Shown: piece by piece, positions 1 to 5,321 of the stretch | How positions within the stretch are numbered: position 1 is the first letter of the stretch | Layout: every line of letters starts with the position of its first letter | Origin: Candidatus Poribacteria bacterium | GTDB lineage: Bacteria; Poribacteria; WGA-4E; DTYX01 | NCBI GenBank assembly: GCA_012961655.1 | Contig: DTYX01000115.1 | Coordinates: 1 to 8,394, forward strand | Direction of reading: 5' to 3' | DNA: 8,394 nt | The notes under the pieces: generated by a model | Databases searched by the model: none | Told to the model about the DNA's origin: nothing | Seen by the model: the letters and a program-made list of their open reading frames with translations, nothing else | Made by a program: the position numbers and the translations under genes

Positions 1-1457
1 ATGGGGAGTCTTTTGACGCCCCGTTCCTCCATTTTTTGGAAGATACTGCAGATGCGCGCGTGGGCGTATTGGACGTAGAACACGGGGTTTTCATCCGCCT
101 GTTGGATGGCGAGGTTGATGTCGAAATCGAGGTGCGCGTTGGTGTTGAGCATCAGGAAAAAGTAGCGGGCTACATCGACGGCGAAACGTTCATCGACGTT
201 TTCCGCCAGTTCATCTATCAACTGGCTTAAAGTATAGAACTGTCCTTTCCGCTTCGACATCCGTTTGGCTTCGCCCTTTTCGAGGATATTGACCTGTTGG
301 ACGATGAGAATTTCCAACTGGTCATCTGTAATTCCCAACGCTTTCATCGCCGACTTCATCCTGTCGACGTAACCGTGGTGGTCGGGTCCCCAAAGGTCAA
401 TCACTTTGTCGAAACCGCGAGCGAATTTATTATAGTGATAGGCGATGTCTGGCACGATGTAGGTGAAAGTGCCATCGCTTTTGATTAGGACTCTATCTTC
501 TTCATCGCCAAATTCGGTCGATTTGAACCAGGTAGCGACGCCGGTCATCGACTCAAATCCAGCTTTTTCACCCGATGGTTTGTCGGATTCGTAAAGGTAG
601 CCTTTTTCGGCAAGCAATTTAATAATTTCAGCCGGTTTGCCCGAATCGCGGATGGATTGTTCGGACATCCAGACATCATAGATGACGCCAAATCGTTTCA
701 GAACATTTTTTTGTTCTTCGACGATTCTGGCGCAGCCAATTTGGCGAAACGCTTCGATACGCTCCTTTTCGTCCATTTCAAGATAGATTTTACCGTCCTG
801 TTCAATAATTTCTTTAGCCAGCTCTTTTACGTATTCTCCCGGATATCCATTTTCGGGGAACGGAAAATCCGCCTCGCCCAGCAATTGTCGATATCGCGCT
901 TCGATAGAATGCGCCAGCGCGTAAGCTTGTCCGCCCGCGTCGTTGGTGTAATATTCTCTCTCAGCGTTATAACCGACAGCATTCAACAAATTGACAATTA
1001 CATCTCCCACCGCCGCCGCCCGTCCGTTGACGACATTAAGCGGTCCTGTGGGATTTGCGCTGACAAATTCCACCTGAATCCGCTTTCCATGACCGATATC
1101 GCATTTACCAAATTCTGTATCTTGTGTCCGGATATTTTTCAATAACTCGTAGAGCCATTCATTGGAGAGGAAGAAATTGATAAATCCTGGACCTGCGATT
1201 TCAACTTTGTCAATTAGCGGTTCGCAATTTGCATCAATTTGAGCGACAATAATCTCGGCAATTTTGCGCGGCGGCATCTTCGTCTGTTTTGCCAGATTAA
1301 GTCCCAAAGGACAAGCGATGTCGCCGTGCGCCTCCATTTTGGGCTGTTCAACGTTTACTTCCGGTATCTTTCTAAGTGGCAATTGATTTTGAGATATAGC
1401 TTTCGCCAAAGCTGTCCTGATAATTTCCTCTATTTGACTTTTAACTTCATTTAGCAA
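1..1457 (-). CDS. argS: Arginyl-tRNA synthetase, 3' end cut by window edge
   Basis: Class I aminoacyl-tRNA synthetase that charges tRNA-Arg with arginine in the cytoplasm. I translated the minus strand by hand from 1457 to 3: 485 codons, no stop. Family usual length is about 550-590 residues, so roughly the last 70-100 (end of the anticodon-binding domain) lie outside. The N-terminal additive domain (about 1-110) includes MEAHGDIACPLGL and EIAGPGFINFFL. The catalytic domain has VEFVSANPTGPL at 129-140, YYTNDAGGQ near 187, a FGVIYDVWMSE stretch and the WGPDHHGYVDRMK stretch. The KMSK-loop version is RMSKRKGQF with Met400, followed by YAHAR at 464-468, where the anticodon domain begins. The HIGH motif is degenerate: Asn-Val-Val-Asn at 141-144. 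I chose the TTG start at 1457: a TGA lies two codons upstream in frame, GGAGG lies 11 nt upstream, and no ATG precedes Met41. It overlaps rsfS by 7 nt, suggesting coupled translation. Confidence 0.95.
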   Translation of the reverse strand, partial: MLNEVKSQIEEIIRTALAKAISQNQLPLRKIPEVNVEQPKMEAHGDIACPLGLNLAKQTKMPPRKIAEIIVAQIDANCEPLIDKVEIAGPGFINFFLSNEWLYELLKNIRTQDTEFGKCDIGHGKRIQVEFVSANPTGPLNVVNGRAAAVGDVIVNLLNAVGYNAEREYYTNDAGGQAYALAHSIEARYRQLLGEADFPFPENGYPGEYVKELAKEIIEQDGKIYLEMDEKERIEAFRQIGCARIVEEQKNVLKRFGVIYDVWMSEQSIRDSGKPAEIIKLLAEKGYLYESDKPSGEKAGFESMTGVATWFKSTEFGDEEDRVLIKSDGTFTYIVPDIAYHYNKFARGFDKVIDLWGPDHHGYVDRMKSAMKALGITDDQLEILIVQQVNILEKGEAKRMSKRKGQFYTLSQLIDELAENVDERFAVDVARYFFLMLNTNAHLDFDINLAIQQADENPVFYVQYAHARICSIFQKMEERGVKRLP

Positions 1458-1933
1458 TTTTCACATCGCCTCCATATTTTTGCAGGTGGAGATTCACATC
1501 TCTCTAATCTCCCATTCTCCTCACTTTTCTCCCACTCTCCCAAGAATTCAAACTCTTCGTATTCTTCGTCATATTCGACAACTGCTTCAGGCAATTCGAC
1601 GGTAGGCGCATCCGCCCATAGCCGCTCTAGATTGTAAAATTCCCGCGCTTCCCTCAAGAATAGATGCACGACGACATCGACATAATCCAGTAGAAGCCAA
1701 TTGTCATTGCGGCTGCCTTCCCGGTGCCATAGTTCGACCGCATTTCCCTCCAATTTCTCCAAAATAGCGTTGGATATTCCCTCTAGGTGAGTGTCTGAAT
1801 TGCCGCTGCAGATGACAAAAAAGTCCGTAAACGATGCAATTCCTCGCAAATCCAGTATGACAACATCATTGGCTCTGCGGCTGAGAGCGGCTTCCGCTGC
1901 CAATTGAGCTATCTGTTGCGAATTTAACTCCAA
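1451..1933 (-). CDS. rsfS: Ribosomal silencing factor RsfS (Iojap family)
   Basis: RsfS binds ribosomal protein uL14 on the 50S subunit and blocks subunit joining when nutrients are short. Family hallmarks, counted from the chosen start: DVVILDLRG at 23-31, SFTDFFVICSG at 34-44, WLLLDYVDVVVHLF at 79-92 and EFYNLERLWADAP at 98-110. The open frame reaches a TTG at 1972, but AAAGGAGG at 1943-1950 is 9 nt before the TTG at 1933, and homology starts just after it, so I use 1933 (160 aa). RsfS is normally about 105-130 residues. The core ends near residue 116; the tail is a Glu-rich segment followed by a stretch encoded by GA-rich repeat-like DNA (1500-1541), probably a repeat-derived extension. 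It follows yqeK by 67 nt and overlaps argS. The nadD-yqeK-rsfS order is widely conserved and supports the call. Confidence 0.93.
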   Translation of the reverse strand: MELNSQQIAQLAAEAALSRRANDVVILDLRGIASFTDFFVICSGNSDTHLEGISNAILEKLEGNAVELWHREGSRNDNWLLLDYVDVVVHLFLREAREFYNLERLWADAPTVELPEAVVEYDEEYEEFEFLGEWEKSEENGRLERCESPPAKIWRRCENC

Positions 1934-1942
1934 TATGATATT

Positions 1943-1958
1943 CCTCCTTTCGGGGGGG
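1943..1958 (-). promoter_or_regulatory. rsfS ribosome binding site inside a GAAA-loop hairpin
   Basis: Read on the minus strand, seven C (1958-1952) are followed by GAAA and then GGAGG (1947-1943), which is the Shine-Dalgarno sequence of rsfS. C-runs and GGAGG can pair around a GAAA (GNRA-type) tetraloop, with one C-A mismatch. This would partly hide the ribosome binding site. The sequence is seen directly; any regulatory role is inference. It also resembles a relic of the C-run/G-run palindromes found elsewhere in bacterial repeats. Confidence 0.4.
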
Positions 1959-2000
1959 ATTTCAGCGCTCAAAATTCCGGCAAATAGTTGAAAGTCGTAT

Positions 2001-2606
2001 CTACATCACCCTGTTACTTGAAAATCGAAGTTTTCGGAGTATCTCATTGCGGGCGGCAATCGTGCGCGGGTGGATTAAATATCTTTTCGTCAAAAGGTGC
2101 CGAATTTTTTGTTCAATCGCCTCCAACATCGCTATATCGATATTTCCATCCGCTAATTTTCGGACTTTTGCGGCGCCGGTATATTCTCTGAGAGGTTCTG
2201 CGTAGTCTGAGACATACAAAATTTTATCCATCAGGGACATTTGAGAACGCCCTATAGTATGCGATTTGATAGCGTTCAGGATTTCAGGGTCATCTATGCC
2301 AAATAGGTCGAATGCCAATTCGCCGCCAATAGTAGCGTGCAGAATTCCGGGCTGTTTGCGCTCGATAAAATCTAGATTAATTCTATATCGCTTTGCAGCG
2401 CGAAAAGATTGAAATGGAGACATCCATTTAGCACAGTCATGAACCAAACCAGCCAAGCTTGCTTTCTCTTCATCCGCGCCGTGAATTTTCGCCAACCCTC
2501 GCGCCATACATTGCACTGAAAGAGAGTGTTCATAGCGCCTATCGTTTAGCATCTCTTTCAACTTCCTTTTGATTTCGCCTTCAGGTACTTTGCTCAACAT
2601 CCTCAT
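2001..2606 (-). CDS. yqeK: YqeK-family HD-domain hydrolase (symmetrical Ap4A hydrolase type)
   Basis: HD-domain metal-dependent phosphohydrolase. Characterised YqeK proteins cleave diadenosine tetraphosphate (Ap4A) symmetrically into two ADP. Metal ligands are visible in the expected order: His27 (RRYEHSLSV), His56-Asp57 (GLVHDCAKW), His90 (GILHATIGG), His116 (IKSHTIGR) and Asp134 (YVSDYAEP). The C-terminal LIHPRTIAARNEIL block is also typical. Length of 201 residues is normal for the family. I use the ATG at 2606; a second ATG two codons later (2600) is equally possible, and no strong Shine-Dalgarno decides between them. The start overlaps the end of yacG by 26 nt, so translation is probably coupled. 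It is followed by rsfS, its usual partner. Family assignment is firm; the substrate is inferred from the family. Confidence 0.93.
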   Translation of the reverse strand: MRMLSKVPEGEIKRKLKEMLNDRRYEHSLSVQCMARGLAKIHGADEEKASLAGLVHDCAKWMSPFQSFRAAKRYRINLDFIERKQPGILHATIGGELAFDLFGIDDPEILNAIKSHTIGRSQMSLMDKILYVSDYAEPLREYTGAAKVRKLADGNIDIAMLEAIEQKIRHLLTKRYLIHPRTIAARNEILRKLRFSSNRVM

Positions 2607-2847
2607 CGATAATCTCGTCTACTTCTCCCGTCGCCAACAAGAATTCCGCCATCTCTCTTTTGTCATCTTCATCAATTAAATTAGCATTGGGGAGTGGAAT
2701 GCTGATTCTGTAGTCTTCATTCAACCATCTATTTAAATCGATTAACTTGCAACGTTTGCTACAGAAGGGAAAATTCGGCGGCAGTTTATCCCGTAATTGA
2801 TAGTTAAATTCAAATTCTTTACCGCAGATACTGCATTTATGTTTCAT
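2581..2847 (-). CDS. yacG: YacG-type zinc ribbon, putative DNA gyrase inhibitor
   Basis: Small zinc-binding protein. E. coli YacG binds GyrB and inhibits DNA gyrase. The four zinc ligands are Cys5 and Cys8 (CSICGKEF) and Cys29 and Cys33 (FCSKRCKLIDLNRWL). The CKLIDLNRWLNEDYRI block is the family signature. At 88 residues it is longer than most YacG proteins (about 60-70) because of an acidic tail rich in Asp and Glu after residue 57. The open frame extends to a GTG at 2865, but I start at the ATG at 2847 because AAGGTGG (2853-2859) lies 5 nt before it and homology begins there. It overlaps yqeK and heads the yacG-yqeK-rsfS-argS group. Confidence 0.88.
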   Translation of the reverse strand: MKHKCSICGKEFEFNYQLRDKLPPNFPFCSKRCKLIDLNRWLNEDYRISIPLPNANLIDEDDKREMAEFLLATGEVDEIIDEDVEQST

Positions 2848-2944
2848 AAGCGCCACCTTAAACACCAGAAATAACCCAAGTTGCGACTACTTATAAGCGG
2901 TAGAATGTAATGTAAACACATCTCTGATAAATATGCTTCACCCG

Positions 2945-2972
2945 CGTAATACGTAATACGTGATACGTAATA
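2945..2972. repeat. Four tandem 7-bp repeats, CGTAATA type
   Basis: Plus-strand units are CGTAATA (2945-2951), CGTAATA (2952-2958), CGTGATA (2959-2965) and CGTAATA (2966-2972): four consecutive copies with one substitution. Overlapping TACGTA palindromes arise from the junctions. The array sits in the nadD-yacG gap. It could be a simple tandem repeat, part of a dispersed intergenic repeat family, or an operator array. Confidence 0.85.
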
Positions 2973-2977
2973 TTATA
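2972..2977 (-). promoter_or_regulatory. Possible -10 box for the yacG-yqeK-rsfS-argS group
   Basis: On the minus strand a consensus TATAAT occurs 125 nt before the yacG ATG, in the longest gap of this gene cluster. No good -35 hexamer lies 16-18 nt upstream, so this is weak. A TTGACA at about 3016-3011 is too far away (29 nt). The gene group may simply be read through from nadD. Confidence 0.25.
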
Positions 2978-3028
2978 CAGGAAAATCCAAGCCTTATATC
3001 CCATGGTGTCAACGGATAACAACTTGAG

Positions 3029-3610
3029 TTATAAATATAAATTATGCTGGTAAATATATTCTTCAACCTTTTTGGGCACGAGATATTTTATCGTTCGCCC
3101 CTCTCTGATGCGACATCTGATTTCAGTCGAAGAGATATCGACTGCTGTAATTTCAAAGAACTCCACACGTTTATAAACATTCGCCGGCGCTTTTGAGAAG
3201 TCATAATTTGGACGAGTTGTAGCGATGAAGCGACAGATATCTAGCAGTTTATCGAAATCCTTCCAGATAGTGAATTCTATCAGCGAATCCGCGCCGATAA
3301 TCCATGATATTTCAGCTTTGTCGCCATAAGTTGCCTGAAATTGTCGAATGGTTTCTATTGCATAAGATGGTCCTGTGCGGTCTAACTCGATTCGAGACAC
3401 TCGAAAATGCGGATTGTCTTCCGTTGCCAAAACGGTCATCATATAGCGGTGCTGTGGGTCGATTATATCGCGATTATCTTTATGTGGAGGCCGGGCTGAC
3501 GGCACAAAGATGACAAAATCGAAGCCCAAGCCATCGTATACCTCTTCAGCGCTAATCAGGTGTCCGTAATGAATCGGATTGAACGTGCCGCCCATAATAG
3601 CTATCTTCAT
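3029..3610 (-). CDS. nadD: Nicotinate-nucleotide adenylyltransferase
   Basis: Makes nicotinate adenine dinucleotide from nicotinate mononucleotide and ATP, the penultimate step of NAD synthesis, in the cytoplasm. The nucleotidyltransferase signature GGTFNPIHYGHL is at 7-18 (His14 and His17 are the HxGH pair). Further family blocks are PPHK at 41-44, SYAIET at 82-87, IIGADSL at 104-110, W116K and ISSTEIR at 159-165. Its 193 residues match NadD length. It starts at the ATG at 3610; the upstream ribosome binding site is poor, which fits translation in an operon 32 nt after the ftsB-like gene. A 181-nt gap to yacG follows. Confidence 0.96.
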   Translation of the reverse strand: MKIAIMGGTFNPIHYGHLISAEEVYDGLGFDFVIFVPSARPPHKDNRDIIDPQHRYMMTVLATEDNPHFRVSRIELDRTGPSYAIETIRQFQATYGDKAEISWIIGADSLIEFTIWKDFDKLLDICRFIATTRPNYDFSKAPANVYKRVEFFEITAVDISSTEIRCRIREGRTIKYLVPKKVEEYIYQHNLYL

Positions 3611-3642
3611 ATCTTTAGCCTAATAAGATTCTATCATGTTTG

Positions 3643-3912
3643 TCAAGGGACAATCCGATAAACCGTTTCACCTTTTTTGATATAGCCCTGTTTTCTCGCA
3701 ATCCGCTCTTGAGTAAATTCATCGGATTCTAGTCGTTTTACGTAATCCTGCAATTTATCCCGTTCTGCTTTGAGTCTATTTATTTCATCTATATAGTCTT
3801 GATGAATCGTTCTACATTGGTTCCAATAAATGAATCCTTCGACAAATCTATACAAGCCCAATGCAAGAACGGGCATAGTCAATAGAAATAGTGTCATTTG
3901 AACGAAACGCAT
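3643..3912 (-). CDS. FtsB/DivIC-like septum formation initiator
   Basis: Small bitopic membrane protein of the cell division complex; FtsB/DivIC works with FtsL and FtsQ/DivIB to activate septal wall synthesis. Residues 1-4 are short and basic, about 5-22 form one hydrophobic transmembrane segment, and about 36-64 form a predicted coiled coil (INRLKAERDKLQDYVKRLE). The end has the family-typical block ARKQGYIKKGETVYRIV (72-88), comparable to the usual REKYGMVKPGE pattern. Length is 89 residues from the ATG at 3912, which follows a GGGTGAT sequence by 5 nt. An alternative TTG at 3918 would overlap the stop of the preceding oxidoreductase gene by 4 nt. Homology is by pattern only, so FtsB versus DivIC is not decided. 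Confidence 0.82.
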   Translation of the reverse strand: MRFVQMTLFLLTMPVLALGLYRFVEGFIYWNQCRTIHQDYIDEINRLKAERDKLQDYVKRLESDEFTQERIARKQGYIKKGETVYRIVP

Positions 3913-3914
3913 AT

Positions 3915-4916
3915 TCAATCACCCGGAATACGCGGCATAGGGATATTCACTTTAGAATTTCCCTGCCGCTGTGATTCTAGAAATCCAATCATAATTTCGA
4001 CCGTCTTCATAGCTTCGCGTCCAGAAGAGGCAGGTTCGCCACCGTCATCAAGAAGTTCAACTAATTCCATAACACCAGCGGGAATACCCGTTATCGTCCA
4101 CGAATCCGGTTGGATTGTTTCGTTAGTATCGCCTTTGTATACTTCGCCTTTCTGGTCGTTTATGAGAATATATCCGTCGGTACACATAATCTCCAATCGG
4201 AAACTACTTGGCGACTTTTTGCAGCCGACATAATAGCCGCGTGTGTCATTGGCAAAATGGATGTAACCGCTGGCGTCAGGTTCAGTATCCGGGTTATGCC
4301 CGCCATCGCCTTTATATTCCCAATAATCTTCATAGCCCTTCTGCAATTCCGCGCAAACCCATATTGGGCTTGACTGTGCGAAGTAACAAATCATATCGAG
4401 CAGATGTGTTCCGTTGCGGAAAAGCATAGAACGCGCCCCGCCCATCGTACCGATGATATACTGCACGGGACCAATCTCGCCATCTGTTATAATTTCCTTA
4501 GCCTTGCACCACAACGGTTGCCATCGCCGAGTGTGGTCGATGGACAAGATGGTATTATTTCTTTCGCAGGCTTCAAGCATTCGGTCGCCATCCTCAACAC
4601 TGGTCGCCATCGGCTTCTCACAGAATATGCCGCGGACTTTGGCGTTAGCGGCGTTGACGACGATGTCCGCATGGCGATGGTCAGATGTCGCCACAGTCAC
4701 TATATCGAGATTCTCCTTTGCCAGCATCTCTTGATGGTCAGTATACTTTGCGATGTTGCCCCAGTTTGATTTCCAGCGATTGACATATTCACTTAATGTG
4801 TCTTGCACAATATCGCAAGCTGCGACAACTTCGACATCGGAATTGCCAACAAAACCGGAAGTGTGTGAACTCCCTATTCCTCTACAACCAACAACACCGG
4901 CGCGATATTTAGCCAT
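3915..4916 (-). CDS. Gfo/Idh/MocA family NAD(P)-dependent oxidoreductase
   Basis: Cytoplasmic dehydrogenase of the glucose-fructose oxidoreductase / inositol dehydrogenase family; substrates are usually sugars, inositols or related polyols. The N-terminal Rossmann fold carries the dinucleotide motif GCRGIG at 10-15 followed by an acidic Asp35 in AACDI, which favours NAD over NADP. The family lysine is in CEKPMA (Glu100-Lys101-Pro102). The C-terminal half has GTHLLDMICYF with His171 and Asp174, the usual catalytic-site pattern. Length of 333 is typical. The start ATG at 4916 has AGGAGG (4925-4930) 8 nt upstream. The stop lies 2 nt before the ftsB-like ATG. The exact substrate cannot be read from sequence. 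Confidence 0.93.
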   Translation of the reverse strand: MAKYRAGVVGCRGIGSSHTSGFVGNSDVEVVAACDIVQDTLSEYVNRWKSNWGNIAKYTDHQEMLAKENLDIVTVATSDHRHADIVVNAANAKVRGIFCEKPMATSVEDGDRMLEACERNNTILSIDHTRRWQPLWCKAKEIITDGEIGPVQYIIGTMGGARSMLFRNGTHLLDMICYFAQSSPIWVCAELQKGYEDYWEYKGDGGHNPDTEPDASGYIHFANDTRGYYVGCKKSPSSFRLEIMCTDGYILINDQKGEVYKGDTNETIQPDSWTITGIPAGVMELVELLDDGGEPASSGREAMKTVEIMIGFLESQRQGNSKVNIPMPRIPGD

Positions 4917-4924
4917 AATGATTG

Positions 4925-4930
4925 CCTCCT
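4925..4930 (-). promoter_or_regulatory. Strong Shine-Dalgarno of the oxidoreductase gene
   Basis: AGGAGG on the minus strand, 8 nt before the ATG at 4916. It fixes that start and is the best ribosome binding site in this gene cluster, suggesting that the oxidoreductase heads the transcript. Confidence 0.8.
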
Positions 4931-4935
4931 AACAT

Positions 4936-4968
4936 AGAAACCGAGTTTTTCCGAAAAACTCGGTTTCT
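4936..4968. repeat. 33-bp near-perfect palindrome, repeat or terminator
   Basis: Arms 4936-4951 and 4953-4968 are exact reverse complements (AGAAACCGAGTTTTTC / GAAAAACTCGGTTTCT) around a single central C. As RNA this gives a 15-bp stem with a 3-nt loop. It lies 8 nt beyond the stop of the DUF2283 gene and just upstream of the oxidoreductase, so it could end transcription from mutL. On the minus strand it is not followed by a T-run, so an intrinsic terminator is not proven. Similar AAACCGAG-type palindromes are dispersed repeats in some bacteria. Confidence 0.75.
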
Positions 4969-4976
4969 TATGAATG

Positions 4977-5242
4977 CTATGCCGCCAATTCGCTAATCGG
5001 TTTATCAATCAATGAACTGAAATCTTGAATTTCATAGGTTTCAGCTATATCCCTAAACACCAATTGCATATCAAGACTTCCTGGCTCTAACACTTCAATC
5101 CCTATCAACTGTCCTTGTTCATTAAGATCGAAAAAGACCTCTCGAGCCTTTGGATATTCCAAGGTTTGCGCTATAACTCCATCTTTTAAGCGGAAGTACA
5201 TAGAGCTTTAGCGTCCTCGTCAATTTCAATTGTTATATGCAT
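4977..5242 (-). pseudogene. DUF2283 family protein, split by an apparent frameshift
   Basis: Small protein of unknown function in the DUF2283 family, which often sits beside toxin-like or DUF4258 genes. The open frame from the ATG at 5201 gives 74 residues: MYFRLKDGVIAQTLEY, then FFDLNEQGQLIGIEVLEPGSL, matching the family pattern YIRLKDGKVA ... DEEGEVVGIEVLD. Family members normally begin with a short strand ending in DPEADALYIRL. Exactly such a strand, MHITIEIDEDAKAL, is encoded from the ATG at 5242, but in another frame, running out at a TAA (5186-5188). Five nt (5199-5203) separate the two in-frame halves, so removing two or adding one would join them. Either the gene is damaged, the sequence has an error, or translation restarts at 5201. 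It follows mutL by 79 nt counted from 5242. Confidence 0.72.
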
Positions 5243-5321
5243 AACTCCAACTATATCTGTTAAAAATGATGAATTGATTATACTTGTTTGAGGCACACTA
5301 TACCGGAAATTACCGTAATCT

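Noticed and set aside
1447..1449. ATG as the argS start
   Set aside because: It is out of frame with ArgRS and meets a TAG after six codons. The in-frame TTG at 1457 is preferred unless the sequence has an error here.
36..1454. Several plus-strand open frames opposite argS
   Set aside because: The minus strand reads as a full ArgRS with all domains; these are antisense shadows of it.
1934..1972. Longer rsfS start at TTG 1972
   Set aside because: It would place the AAAGGAGG ribosome site inside the coding region and adds residues without family similarity.
2890..2916. Second promoter before yacG (TTTACA and TATAAG on the minus strand)
   Set aside because: The spacing is only 15 bp and neither box is consensus.
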